Shown here one piece after another: positions 51,901 to 64,000 of a stretch of 64,000 bases of DNA. A program made the position numbers and the translations under genes. The DNA is from Acridotheres tristis. Its lineage: Eukaryota; Chordata; Aves; Passeriformes; Sturnidae. The notes under the pieces were generated by a model. That model did not search any database. It worked only from the letters and a program-made list of their open reading frames with translations, and was not told the DNA's origin. The DNA lies in NCBI GenBank assembly GCA_037013685.1, contig CM072888.1, positions 12,319,034 through 12,383,033 on the forward strand. Direction: 5' to 3'. Each line of letters begins with the position of its first letter. The stretch's first letter is position 1.

Positions 51901-52791
51901 TTGCAGTTTGTGCTGTAACTTTGGATATGCAGTAAACTGAGTGGCTCAGTGATACAGATTTAAACTGAAAGGAATAGAAAATAAATATTTTCTTTTCTAC
52001 TTTTTCCTTCTCATGGCAATTTTCTCTCTTTGAGAAACTTAGTGTCTTTTCACTGCTACCTGTAAAAGGAGTAGTTCCATCTATGCATGTAGACATACAG
52101 GGAGGTCACCAGGAAACCTGAGACATACTCATTTTTCAGTGATTGAGCCTCAAAGAAGCCTGATAAAAGAATATTCTTCTCATTTCTGTGAATGTGGCAA
52201 TGTGAGCATTTCTAACATATACCTTATAACCTTAAATTTTCTCCATTGTCCCTGGGATTTATATGTACACATCTCTTAGGTGTTTTTCAAAATGTCACCT
52301 TTGGTGTTTGGCAGAGTTGAAAATCCTGAAGAGGAACCCCTTTATGGTAGTTTCATGCTACCACTCAGATTGTTTTCTAGAAATGACCTTGAAAAATGTG
52401 GTAATTCTCACTCTGTCTTAGATTATCTGTGCAGGCTGCTGTGGAGTCAGGCCTATGGGAATAATTGGATTTGGTGTGAGGAGGGGGAGGGAATTTTGTA
52501 CTCTAATTGACTTTATTTTATAATTTATGACAGGAGTGCCCATTGCCTTGGCTATGCCTCCTGTCTTATATAAATCTCTTGATGTACTTCTGGGTGAATA
52601 TACATATTTATAGAATTCTAAATAAGTAAACCTGCAAGGTTTTTAGGCCTAGACTGTTCAGTGTTTTATCTTTCTAGTGAAGCTTTAGTTTGCTCTTGGG
52701 TGTCACTACTGGATTTAGGCAAAAATCTGTGATACCAAGTCTCAATGTTTGAGTTAAGTATTTTTGGTGACTACTCCAGGAACATGATTTC

Positions 52792-52815
52792 TATTTATTT
52801 ATTTATTTATTTATT
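52792..52815. repeat. TTTA tetranucleotide repeat (6 units)
   Basis: Six uninterrupted TATT units form a simple microsatellite. Confidence 0.95.
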
Positions 52816-55800
52816 CTTGTTTTTGGTGTTTTGGATTTTTTTTTTGCATGGAAGATTCACATTAAAAGTAAGAAAATTGGGGGAAAATGCACAATACAAA
52901 ACTATTCATAATGTTGTGCATTATGGTGTGTAGCAGGACGGTAGAGAGTACCACAATAATTTTTAGAATGTTTTCTATAATGAGTGGACAAGGATTCTTC
53001 ATTCTCAGGAAAACAAACCCCTTGATACTTTTTTCCGTGAAATGTTACTGCTACTCTAATTGGCAAAATAACCTGCCTCCTCAGAGTGTCGTTTTTGAAA
53101 GATTATGTGGTGTCATCCCCTTAAATTTTTGGTCTTATTTCTTTCAAATTCTTGTCATCCATAGAAATAGAAAGTGCTGGCATTCTTGTTATTGGCTGTT
53201 TCTGTTGATTAACTGAGAATTTCACATGACTTTCCCTTTGCATTTGTTATAAATCATGCTAGGCAGCTAACTTCTCTGCATGATTTCTCTTCAATAATTA
53301 AATCTAGCATTTCCAGCTGCTGTAGAATTTGTCGCCCTTTTGTGTTCAGTTATGTTTTTTCATGCGGAAGACTTGGACTTCCTCACAGTTTTAATTCTTA
53401 CTCAGTGTCAATTTACAGGCTGTGGTAATAAACAGAATGTTTTACTTCATGGCTCATGCTGGGAAATGAATCTTCAAACTGGTATTGCCTTGACAGAGGT
53501 GGGATGCAAGGCTAGGCAAGCGTTCCAATAGTGACTTGGATGGAGCTGTTTGCTTTTAGTTTCCTTGGCAGAAGGCAAAATCCAGTGCTACCCTTGATGG
53601 ATAATCTTCTGTATTCCACATCTTTTCCCCTTTGGTGCACTAAGCATTAAATGTTGGAATATGTTACTTGTATCAGAGGAAGTGACTAAAAATTGCTGCA
53701 AGTCATTTCTGGCAGAATATCCCTAAGTCAAAGGGAATGTTTGAGAGCCCTTGAAAGAATTATGGAAAGATATTTGGTGTTTTTGTAGTTTCTGTAGATG
53801 ATTGTTGCTTCTCTATGTAATAAGAAGTTACTGTGGGAAAAGAGGTTTTAATCCTTGAGTGGGTCTCTATTCTCCATAGTTTACCAGTGTTTTTCACAAA
53901 AGCTGCTTTGTTACAGAACCTGTGCATCAAAAAATCCTTCTGTGGCTCGTGCAACATCCTTTTATATTCAGCGTTTTTCAGCACACTTAATCGTAATGTT
54001 CTTATTTATTAAAACCGAAGGTTTTGTATGATTTCAGTGGGAATTCTCTCTTTTAGAGTGGGTCAGCAGCGATGGTTCTCCGCAGAACACATGGAGATAA
54101 AGGATAGTGCAACCCAAAAGTTGTCATTAAGACTGCCAAAATGTAATGGGGCAACATGAAGGGAGTTAGATGTTCTCTCACTGAAAAATAAGGCTTTACA
54201 CATATTGTTATGAACGGGCTTGACTCTCTCAAACTTAAATTTTTAAATAAATGCTGCCCTTTGCACTGGGACGTTTAGGTGTTACAGCACCATCTGTCTG
54301 TCAGTAGAAGGAAGAAAAAAACCTGACTTTTATTTCTAAATATATTTTTGAGGTATTATAAACACTTCAGAGTGCTGAGCATAGGAGAATATTTTTTTTC
54401 CATGGGAGGATTAACCAGTTTTGTTCTGCTGCAATATGTTGGCAAGTCCCAAACTAGGAGATTAAATTTCTTTTATTCCTGAGGTGGCGACTTTTGGGAT
54501 TAATTGTCTCATGTGAAACGAAGGAGACTAACCAAGTGTAATTTGAAAAACAATATCCAGGAAGGTCATGCACAGTGTTTTACAGTGTTTGAGGTTTCAA
54601 CTTTCTATGTCCTTTCTTACTTCTTTTACATATTTAAAACATCTACTTATTTTTCTTTTCCTGTGAATGATAAACTTCTTTTTAAAAACTGTTTATCCCC
54701 TCTCAGAAGTACTGTTACAGATTATTATAGAAATTGTCAATCATCTTAAATAATCTACTCTCCATAGGTCTTTGAATTTATCTTTTACTATGGGAATACA
54801 GCTTAACTCCATCACAAGATGTTCCTATCTGCCCTTACCTCATCCTGCCTTTCTTTAAATATCTTTTTGGCATTCAGACTTGGTGAGCTGGATCTTTCCT
54901 CTCAATGTCTCGAGTGGCTTTTTGAAAGAAATCTAATGAAGCCTGACTTCCTTTACAAAGGCAATGGTGGCTCTTGCCAGTGTGTTTATTCCTTTGTTTG
55001 CTTTTTGCTTGAAACACAGCTCCAAGTTTGCCTTTTAGAAATTACTTATTGCCGTGTTGCTCCTTGCAGTCCTCCAGAGTCCATTTGGAGTATTTCTTTC
55101 CTCTGGCACTGAGGCAGTTTGAGCAAGAGCAGTGCAGCTGATGGCTGTGCTCATCCCTGAGTTATTCTGGATCACCTGAGTGGACACTGCCTGGTCTCAG
55201 CAGTTGTTCTTGTCCCAGTTTTCTTTTATAACATCTCTGTTCTGTGGTGGTGGTGTGTTCCAGGAGCACTTTTTACCCTTTGATCTTCTATTAGCTCTAC
55301 AGAGACACCTTAATGGGCTTCCCCCAGCTGATTTGCTTGAAAAATAATTTAATGCTGCCTTTCATGGCTTTATGCAATTGTTCCTCCATCTCTTTTGACC
55401 TGCTTCATTCTGTTTTTAAAACTAGCATGCCATAGTTGACATATTTTTCTGTTTTTTCTTCTCTGGGGAGACTTACTGAAGAATGCCATTTTCTTTCTAC
55501 AGTTTAACCATTCCAGCTTTTTGTTTGTTTGTTTTTTAAGATAGTCTTCTTTAGGATGGCATATATTTCCTTTGAGCCCCTAATACTGTATCTTTTAATA
55601 CAGATTTTGTGTTGTCTATTAAAACATTTTCCATGTTTTTCTGCATCTTTTTATATTTATAATGTGAAAATTAAGCTGGCCAGGTAAGAAATTTCTTGCT
55701 TCAAATGAGATGTTCCCATCAGAAATGTTGTTGTTCTCACCTATTCATGAAAAATAAATCAGTATTGTTTACCTTATTTATTATTCATGTACAGATTTTT

Positions 55801-57487
55801 ATGGTAGCTCATGCCAGGTAATGATTCTTCAATAATCTGGACTGAAGACATAGAGTGTAAACATAATGTAATTTTCTAGCACTAACAAAGCAAATATCCT
55901 GTTTGTGCTTGATTGGATATTTAATTCTAAAATTTCTGTCCAGAGATAACTTGTATTGCTTATGTACCTTTTTAAGAGCAGTGTTAGGAATTGTTCAGCC
56001 TTGAAGAAAAAGCACTGGTGACAGTACACATCTCTCCTATGTGTTTTATTGTAACTCAGTTTGATCTAAATGAGAAAGACATTACATTAAAATAATTCTG
56101 ATATTGGAGTTGACAAGGTCACAGAAGATCTTCAGGGTCTGTATACCTGAAGCTGTTTTTTCTCAGTATTTCAACTAGTACGTTGGACTTAAATACTCTG
56201 CTCAGTTGCAAACGTGAAGTTATTTTTATTTTCATTTAGCATTCTTTCCTGCTACGTATTTATTATCTTTGGGCTTCACTATCCAGCCTATAACCCTATG
56301 TCAAAGTGTGCATTCTTAAGGAAGAGCTTATTGAAAGGGAAAATGCAGTAACACTCTCCCAGAATACACTCCTGCTATTCTGCAATTTGAAGTGATGCTT
56401 GGGTTGTAAAATGCCTTTTCCCTGGTAGTGAGTCAGGTTGGATGAGGAGACATCACAACCAGTACTTCCTAGAGCACCTTCTGTTCATTACATTGTTGTA
56501 ATTAATAGAATAAAGCTGTTGCTGATAATGGCTGATGCTTTCAGTGCTTACAGTTGGGAGGCTGACTCCAACAAGTGTAATGAAGGATTAATTCCAATAG
56601 CTGCCAAATTATGGCAAAAAGGAGGAAAGATAAAGGTGAACACACTGGACATAATTTTATATCTAAAATTAGATTATTTTCTATGTTTTATTATCTAAGG
56701 TGAAGCTCTTGTGCTGTTTTGTTATGATGGTGACTTGGTCTTCCAAGCTTTCCCTCCAGTTCCTCACATCTCCTTTGTGACTGAACAATTCTGAGTAGCT
56801 GAGTGTCAGCAAGGAACTCTGCCAATTCATTATTCACTCATTCTGCAGACTGTTTTTTACATACATGTTGGAGAGCCTGAAACAAACTGACAGGAATTGT
56901 ACAGTTAATATTAGTTTGACCAGGCTCTTATCTTGTATTTTCTCTCCTCTCCTTCTGGAATTACCTCTACTGATTCTTGTCATACACCCTTTCTTTGGCT
57001 GCCTTTTCTTTTATTTTGCTTTTGTGATGTTGGTCTAGATAAGTCATGACACCTTCCCAAAATGTGACTTCTAAGTCAAATTAGTTTGACTGTGTGAGTG
57101 GAAGATTTGTTCTTACTGATGTTTTAAGAGCTTTGATGAAAAAAAAGGTTGGAGTATTTCTTCTGTTGTTGTTACTTGTAGATTTAAGCTTTCCATTGTA
57201 GGTGAAAATATGAATATCAGAACCATTCTGAAAAAAGTATTAATTACAGCATGATAATTTAGTTTCTGTTTACTTACAGGAACCTGAAACTTCTTTTTTG
57301 TTTCTGTTAAAACAGAATATGGAATTGAAGAGTTTTTAATAGCATTAACTTTCAGATGAAATGTTTTCAACCAGTCTTTATAATTCCAGAATTAGAGGAA
57401 ACATTTATATCTTTAAGATTCTTCCATCAAGGCACAGGGAAGCGAATTATTGAAAAGATAAAAATAAATTTGTTTGCTTTCTGTCAG

Positions 57488-57601
57488 AGTTCATATCTAC
57501 AGCCAGCCTTGATAGAAGACCAGAATGATTTAGACAAGTTTGCTTTGGAGATTCATAACATATGCTTGCTGGACAGAATTGAGTTATCTCTGCTCTGGAG
57601 A
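57488..57601 (+). other. Exon-like segment, possible cassette exon of LRBA
   Basis: A pyrimidine-rich acceptor (TTTGTTTGCTTTCTGTCAG) precedes 114 stop-free bases, which end at a near-consensus donor (GGAGA|GTAAGT). The frame in phase with the exon ending at 48935 reads SSYLQPALIEDQNDLDKFAL, then EIHNICLLDRIELSLLWR. Entry and exit phases are both 0, and the host intron is phase 0, so inclusion would add 38 residues without shifting the frame. I do not recognise this protein, and it does not match the SLCAQ exon expected next in LRBA. The open frame extends beyond both proposed borders (57356-57625), so openness alone does not define the borders. It may equally be a chance pseudo-exon. Confidence 0.25.
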
Positions 57602-60030
57602 GTAAGTTATTGTAGCAGGAGCTGACAGAGATGAAGATAACTGAGGGAAATTCAATTACCTTTTAGTGTTTTCCTTCTAATAGGATTCTTAATGTGAAAA
57701 AGATCCTTAGATGATGCGCCTGTGTTGCTTTGTGAGATCTGCTTTGATACCTGCATCCAGAATAAAGTGAACTCTTCTTTTCAGGCCTTCATTAAGGATG
57801 AAATATGCATCTGATTGCTAAATGGGTGTTAGCTTCTGATTCAACATATTATCATTTGTAGTCCAGATATATTTGACAGTCTTTTGGCAGTAGTCTTGAA
57901 TATTCTGAATGCAATTTCATTTTCAAATTATTTTTATGTAAAAAGGTTGTTTATAACAGCAATTGAAGAAAGAGGTCACAAAATTGTAAAATAATTCCCT
58001 ATACTCTAGTGCTGTCTCTGCATAGTTTTTCTCTCATTTGACTTTTCCTGGAGAAAGCACCCAAGTTACAAATATTTATGACTGACCTGAGTTCAGTTTG
58101 TTGGGCTAAAGCCCATCCACTTAACTATAGCTGGATTTCATGTAAAAGCTCTTCAATTCTGAAGTTTCTGGGTTAGGCTGGTGCATACAGGTATCAGGAT
58201 GTTCTTATTTGTGTTACTTGTAAAATATTTTTTGTAGTGTCTGGTGGTTGAAATTAAAATTTAGAAGTGACTCTATGAAGGCAGCTCATTCTGCACTGTA
58301 TGTACAAGAACAAACCATGTACAAGTTCATGTATCTGCAGTATGCTCTCATTTTCTGACCCACTAAACTACTGTCTAGAGCTGAATGTAAAAATAGTTTA
58401 TTTTTTAAACCCTGAACCTTACTAGGATTGCAAAGTGTGCTTTTTATCTGGATGATTTGCCCAAGCATTTCCATACTGATATTTCTATAAAAGAAAGGAA
58501 GAACAAGCATCTTCATGTTAGATTGATTTGCACCCCCAAACTAGCTTTGGATGTGCCTAGAAGACATAGCATACCTGACCCTAAAGAGTAATGAATTGAA
58601 ATTCTGGTCCATGTTTTGAATAGCTACTTGTCTTGAGCTATGGCTTCTTGGTTAAGTCAGCTGTGGTTACCCTCATCATTCTCTTGTTTGGACTAAAATC
58701 ATAGTAGGAGTAGTCTCATTTTGTAGTTAATGCCTCTTCTGATTGAGGTATGACAAAGTTGATACCTGCAGGTTTAGTTTTTGATGCTCATGAAGGTGAC
58801 TTATGAAAATCAGCTTCAGGACAACATACTGAGATGCTTAGAAAATGTTTGAAGGTGTTTGTCAGTAGTGCCTGAAAGCACTTACAGTCAAGGTTTTTAC
58901 TGTTACCTGTATTTCTTCCATAGAGCATTTTTCTCTTTTATCTATTAGTATATTATTGAGGAGAAAGTTGTAAAAATATTGAATTTAGTGTAATAATTAA
59001 CTTTCTTGTTCCATTGAAAGCTTCAGCCTTTCACTGAGAACGCTCCATTATGACTGCAAACTATTGTGACATGCAGAAATCAACATCTCCATGAGGGATG
59101 GTTGAAAAGAGACAGAAATTGCTTAAATAACGTTTTTACAACTAAATTGATAAAAACTATCTGTAGTTTGTAGTAGATGGGGCTGTCTGGGATCCAGGGA
59201 GGTGGAAATGTGGAAATGTCAAGCCACATCCATCCAGGGGTGATATTCCTAATCTTTTGCAAAGATAGCCTTTTATTTCTGACTAGATCTGTGCAGCTTT
59301 CCAGGAAAGGGAACAAGTACTGCAGGAATCAGAATTCTTAACTGGAATTGAAAGATCCTTTCCCATTGCTTCTTCTACCTCACTGCTTTGCAGTCCAGGT
59401 TTTTATCTTAACTTCCCTGGATTTGCTTTAAAGTGGGAATCACTGTAACGGAGTTAAAAATCTTTTCCTTCCTGCTTCATGTTATTTTTTTATTGAAGTG
59501 TTTACGGAATGAATCTATCTACTTATTTTTCTCTTTGACCTAAATGGGAGAAAGCTGAGCCAATTCCTTTGAGATGATCTTAGGTCATGAAAAGGAGGAT
59601 GTGTCAGGCAGTTAAGTTACTTTTCTGGTGATTATTTTGTCAGGGAAGATTCCAAGTGACTTAAAAACCTCTCGATTTCACTGTTAATCTGGAGTCCAAC
59701 TGCAAGTGGCAGAGTCAATTCTTAGAAGGATTTACCAATCAGAAAAACCAAACTGTCCTCACTATTCTACTTCACACAAGATGTTTCCTGTTACTTTTCT
59801 CACCACTCCTCCCTCCCACCTGTTTCCTGCTCACATTTCTAAATCCCTGTTATTAATTCACTATTTACAAAATGCATCTTTAAAGATTTCTGGCCTTCTT
59901 AAAAGAAAAGATTTCTACATCTCTTGGAAGTAGGGTTTGGAAGGTGATGATAGTGACTATGATGAGCAATGCAAGTGCTTGGATCATCATTCCATGTTTT
60001 TTTCTTTTGTATCCTAGTGCAAAGATACTG

Positions 60031-60047
60031 TTTTTTTTTTTTTTTTT
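60031..60047. repeat. Poly-T run (17)
   Basis: Seventeen T between ATACTG and GTCAAA; an intronic homopolymer. Confidence 0.92.
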
Positions 60048-62253
60048 GTCAAAAATTTACAGGAACAAATTCTAAGTCTAAGTAGGAATGCCACGATTAT
60101 GGCCTAATGGATTTTGAGATGTTTGTGCTCCTTCAAGCTTTTTCCCTGCCTGTCCTTGCACAAACTTGAGATTCAAGTCTTAGAAAACTATCCTGAATTG
60201 TCTGTTGTCCTTAGAGCAGTTTGAGATTCCATCTTTTGTGGCTGTTGTCAATCCTTGACAGATAAAGCAAGCAAAATTCTCAGTTACTGGATGGGTTGCT
60301 GTAATTTAGAAAATGTGTGGAACTTGTGAAACAAATGTTGTCATAACTTGGGACCAGAGGCCAGGGTTAGTCCTGGCCTCTGTCCACTACCTCCAGCAGG
60401 ATGGCTCATCCTCAGCTGTGTTGGCTCCATGTAAATGGCCCCAAGAGAAACATTTACAAAAGAAACAACAATCAAAAAATCAGATATTCTCACTTCTAAA
60501 ATATTGTTGATTATTTTTTCCTGTGCTGCCTGTTAGAAACACCAAATATCTCATTTCTAAGCAGTTGTAGAGAGCCCTGTAGCCAGCATCACTCATCTTG
60601 GCACTGGCCCAATGCTGTTTTGCAAGGCAATTTCATATGGTCAGCATGAGAGGAGGAAGGAATGTTTCCTGGGTTATTTTTGAATCACAGTTGTTTGAAG
60701 CTGTTCAGAAATTTGGAATATTAGAAGTATTGGCTGGAGTGCATCTGAAGCTGTTAAAGTGTGTAGGAGATGTTGTTACATGGCTATGTTCAATAACTGT
60801 GGCTTACATGTGTTTTATATAATGTTTTATGTAATTTCAGTAGTTTCTTTTGGTTTTGTGCAAGCTTGGTGGAAGCTGCTGATTTTGATTAGTCACTGTA
60901 CTTTATTTCAAAACCCATAATTTTAATGAGTGAACTGTAATTCACACCAAGACTCAGATTTGTGTTTTAAAAATCCACAGAATTTGTGTTGCTTTTTTTT
61001 ATCCTGCATGACTATTGTGCTCTAAACATAACAAGCTCCAAGTATTGAATTTATTATTTTACACTGCATTAAAGTCAATTAGTGAAGTCTAGTTAAGCAG
61101 GATTTGTGCAGTTGGAATGTGTAATCTGTTTTGTGGTCTTACACCAACATCCCTGAGTTCAGCTGTTGGTAGAAAATGCTGATAACTGTATTGAGGGGTG
61201 CTATGAAATCACCCTCGTGCCATTAGGAAAAAAACAAAACCAAAACAACCATCGAGGAAATCCTTGCATGCTGAACTGAAACAGAGCCAAAATCAAAACT
61301 CGGCAAGAACATAAAAACTTGGAAATTGGTATAATTCTTAAGTTCTGAAAAGTAACACTGAAATGAGAAATAAACAGAAAATTTAGGAGGTAGCTCTTAC
61401 ATGTTCTTATGTAAAGGTAAACAAATTCTTTAGGGACTATTATATTTTTTTTTAATTCAAATTAACAACATAAAGGATGATGCCAGTAGAAACTGCTTGG
61501 TGCTACATAGTTCTTCATTTCTCTGAAGGGAGCATCTGTGCTAGTTGCAATGCTGTCTCTTGCATGGTTGCAGTCTTTTCATTTACACCAAGGCAGCAAG
61601 AAAAAAATATAAATTTTAGCGCAATATTCTCAATATGTGTTCCATATTGCTCAGTATAAAGATCTAGAGTGGTATGAATGGGTTTTTTTCCCTTAAGACT
61701 GCTGTAAAAAGCCCAGAGGCTGTTGTCTCCTCATGCTTTCAATATTTGAATATTTCAAATGCAGTCTTTTTATGGACAGTAAAATCACCTAGTTATAAAA
61801 GAAATTAAATTATCCTCCCCCCAAAAATTTTTAGAGCCAAATGTCAACCTTTCAAGGGTGGTAGAACATTTTAAGAATAAAAGAATATTTGCTAAAAATA
61901 CTTCATATACATCTCATGCTGTTCTAATATCAAAAATCATGTTAGCTTACTGCATGAAAACCAATAATAAAGGAAAAAGTCTTATTCTCTTGGTGGAATG
62001 AAACACAAAACACAGAAAAAAGAAGAGGGGAAGGAATAAAGTTCAAGCAATTTGCTTTTCATAGTTTGGTGCAATAGGAACTCTGACAGGAGGCTTTAAG
62101 ATAAGGCAGAGGTTAAGCCAAAGCTGGGATTGTGACTCTTAACATGTTTCCAAAGTGAGTGACTAGGAATGATTTTAAAGAATAACTGCTATAAAAGACC
62201 ACATGGAATAGACCATATTTTAAAAATCCTTCTCTTTACTTCTACTGGTGGGT

Positions 62254-62302
62254 GTTTTGTTTTTTTGTTTGTTTGTTTGTTTTTTGTTTGTTTGGGTTTT
62301 TT
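62254..62302. repeat. GTTT-rich simple repeat
   Basis: Interrupted GTTT units with longer T runs (TTTTTTTGTTTGTTTGTTTG and following). A low-complexity intronic tract. Confidence 0.9.
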
Positions 62303-62902
62303 GCCTTTGCCATTTCGTCATCATCTTAATCAAAATATCTTGCTTTTAAAATACTTGGTCCTGGAAAGAAGAAGCCTCTCAATAATCTTAGTTTACAAAG
62401 AGAACAAGACCAATTTTGGAGTGTAAGTTAGAAACTTGTAAATTGGCAGCACTGAACATATTATCCTTGAATAGGCTTTATAATATAATTCCATGTAATC
62501 CTCCTTTTTTCACAGATTCTCTCTAGTAATTTGAAAGTTTTCTGACCAAAAAAACCTCAACAAACCAAAACCCACTCTTAATACTTTTCCTTAATAATTA
62601 ATTAAAATGTTTCTGCAGAGAGAGATGAAGATGACTTTATGGCAATAACTAAAGGGCTTTTTTCCATGTGTGGGAAGGAAACACTTTGCCAGCAAACCTG
62701 TGTTTGTCCTATTTAGCAGTGTTCTCAAGGATATGTGCCAGGCAGGGTGATCATTCTCCACTGTGAGAGGCTGCAAAGGTCCTGAACTGTCAGACATCAA
62801 GACCACTAAATTAGCTCTTGGAGAAACTGTGAGGACAGATGAGTTGCCTTTTGAGTAATGAATTTGTGTTTGTAAGGACAATTACATGTTTTTAATTTTT
62901 AA

Positions 62903-62913
62903 TTTTTTTTTTT
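62903..62913. repeat. Poly-T run (11)
   Basis: Eleven T within a T-rich stretch (TTTTTAATTTTTAA before it). Confidence 0.8.
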
Positions 62914-64000
62914 AATTTTCCCACAAAGACTCTTTTTTAAAGTGACATCTTTAGGAACCCAGTCAGGTGTGAAAACAATGTGATACCCAAAATACTGATG
63001 TTTATTAAAGATATGCTTGTCACTGGCATGCAACCCATCATGGCAAGATAGGAAATTATGATGCCTCAATGCTTGTTATCTCAAATGAATGTGATCTCCC
63101 TGTTCTTTGTTCATGGGCTGATAGATTTTGATACGTTCTCAAACTCCTGGATTAAAATCAGAGTTCTGTTCTGAATCCAAGACACTAAACAGGGAAAGCT
63201 GAAAAGTGCTTGAGGGGAGCTGTGTAGAAAATAGAACCAGAAACACAGACCCCAGACTGCAGGGATATCTCAAGGGGCTAATCTTTCTGCCTTTGCAAAG
63301 CTGGAACTTTACATAAGCTTGGAAACTGTTTATGAGGAGGTTTTTGGCTGGAAATGAATTTTCTTTGCATGTGTTTTGCAAATTTATAAGGAAATTTAGT
63401 AAGTGTGATGTAGCAGGAATATCAAGCAAAAATATAACAAAATCGACTGAGGCATGTTGATTATTTTTGCTTAGAATTCTACATACAATATGAATGTGAC
63501 TTCTTATATAATAAGAATCCTATATAGAAATACACATTCCTCAAAGGTAAGTGTTGAGACCATTAACATAAGTCAGATGTTAATACTGATGTAAATACTG
63601 ATATACCTAAGTATTTATAGCTGTCTCTTTGATAGCTATACAAGTTTAAGAATTTTAAGTCTTGCAAATGCCTTTCACTTTTTTTTTTTAATAGCCAGAG
63701 ACTGAAGCCACATTTATCATGACTTTATTTGGAATTTAATTACAAAATGCTCTGTACCACTTATGAGGGGAACTAGTGGTACAAGGTATTTTGTAATAGG
63801 GATCCAGATTATCCTTTGGTTTATCTGCTTGTCTGAATCATTCTGACTTCATTTGCCCACTCATTGAGAATGTCCATTTTCCCTATGTTTTAAGGTATTA
63901 TTGTTTCCTCACTTACAGAAATTCACCTTTTGTCCCTAGTATGAAAAATTGTTCAGAATTAATCAGATACAAAATTTATGAAAAATTGCTTTTTATGTGG

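Larger units (their letters stand above)
1..64000 (+). other. LRBA: LRBA gene, internal part only (six exons, seven introns)
   Basis: The six exons below read in one direction and their phases join exactly (2/1, 1/2, 2/1, 1/0, 0/2, 2/0), so they form one continuous reading frame of 583 bases. The protein matches what I remember of LRBA just upstream of the PH-BEACH module. LRBA is a very large cytosolic and endosomal BEACH-family scaffold. In mammals it protects CTLA4 from lysosomal degradation, affects vesicle traffic, and can anchor protein kinase A. The gene enters and leaves the window inside introns, so promoter, start, stop and polyadenylation site are all outside. NBEA is the only serious alternative. 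LRBA-type residues include the SSLDSAQAPD linker, [13 protein letters not shown] (NBEA as recalled: LINEGRLLCHAMK) and [16 protein letters not shown] (NBEA: LNRQRAEDVHKHAEFE). Confidence 0.93.
48936..64000 (+). other. LRBA: LRBA intron, 5' part (at least 15065 bp), phase 0
   Basis: The intron starts GTAAGA and runs past the end of the window. It holds a TTTA simple repeat at 52792-52815, a poly-T at 60031-60047, a GTTT-rich tract at 62254-62302, a T run at 62903-62913, and an exon-like segment at 57488-57601. The stretch at about 54820-55560 is pyrimidine-rich and less AT-rich, perhaps an old antisense repeat that I cannot classify. No recognised LRBA exon, other gene or RNA gene was seen. 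Confidence 0.85.

Noticed and set aside
1..64000. Assignment to NBEA, the paralogue of LRBA
   Set aside because: The linker sequence, [13 protein letters not shown] and [16 protein letters not shown] fit LRBA better than NBEA as recalled.
1..64000. A nested MAB21L2 gene, known to lie in an LRBA intron
   Set aside because: It is a single-exon gene of roughly 359 codons; no frame in the window exceeds 190 codons, and no matching protein was seen.
1..64000. tRNA, rRNA, CRISPR arrays, bacterial operons or viral genes
   Set aside because: None was recognised; the sequence has vertebrate introns and repeats throughout.

Overview
The window is a 64 kb, AT-rich stretch of vertebrate intronic DNA, most likely from a bird. 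The clade call rests on 3' fragments of CR1 retrotransposons (best one at 45767-45932) that resemble neoavian or passerine copies. No Alu, L1 or other mammalian repeat was seen, and there are no bacterial operon features. This is reading by eye; no database was searched.

One gene can be supported: LRBA (lipopolysaccharide-responsive and beige-like anchor protein), on the + strand and cut at both ends. Six internal coding exons are visible, at 8685-8818, 16968-17046, 17309-17442, 19652-19713, 38281-38345 and 48827-48935. Each has an AG acceptor and a GT donor, and all reading phases join without a break, giving 583 coding bases (about 194 residues). They encode a serine-rich linker followed by the conserved block (DUF1088 region) that precedes the PH-BEACH and WD40 part of the protein. 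Several residues favour LRBA over its paralogue NBEA. Neither end of the coding sequence, nor any PH-BEACH exon, lies in the window.

Layout: 1-8684 is the end of an upstream intron. Then come introns of 8149 bp, 262 bp, 2209 bp, 18567 bp and 10481 bp, and at least 15065 bp of a seventh. The introns hold scattered CR1 fragments (three relatively recent, three older and tentative), poly-T/poly-A and TTTA/GTTT simple repeats, a 64-bp-period tandem duplication near 41.1 kb, and a perfect 21-bp palindrome at 25011. Several blocks look by texture like conserved non-coding elements.

The most interesting unexplained item is an exon-like segment at 57488-57601. It has 114 stop-free bases, a good acceptor and a near-consensus donor, and it sits in a phase-0 intron, so including it would insert 38 residues in frame. 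Nothing here supports a novel multi-gene system. Nearly all other open reading frames look like chance frames in intron sequence.
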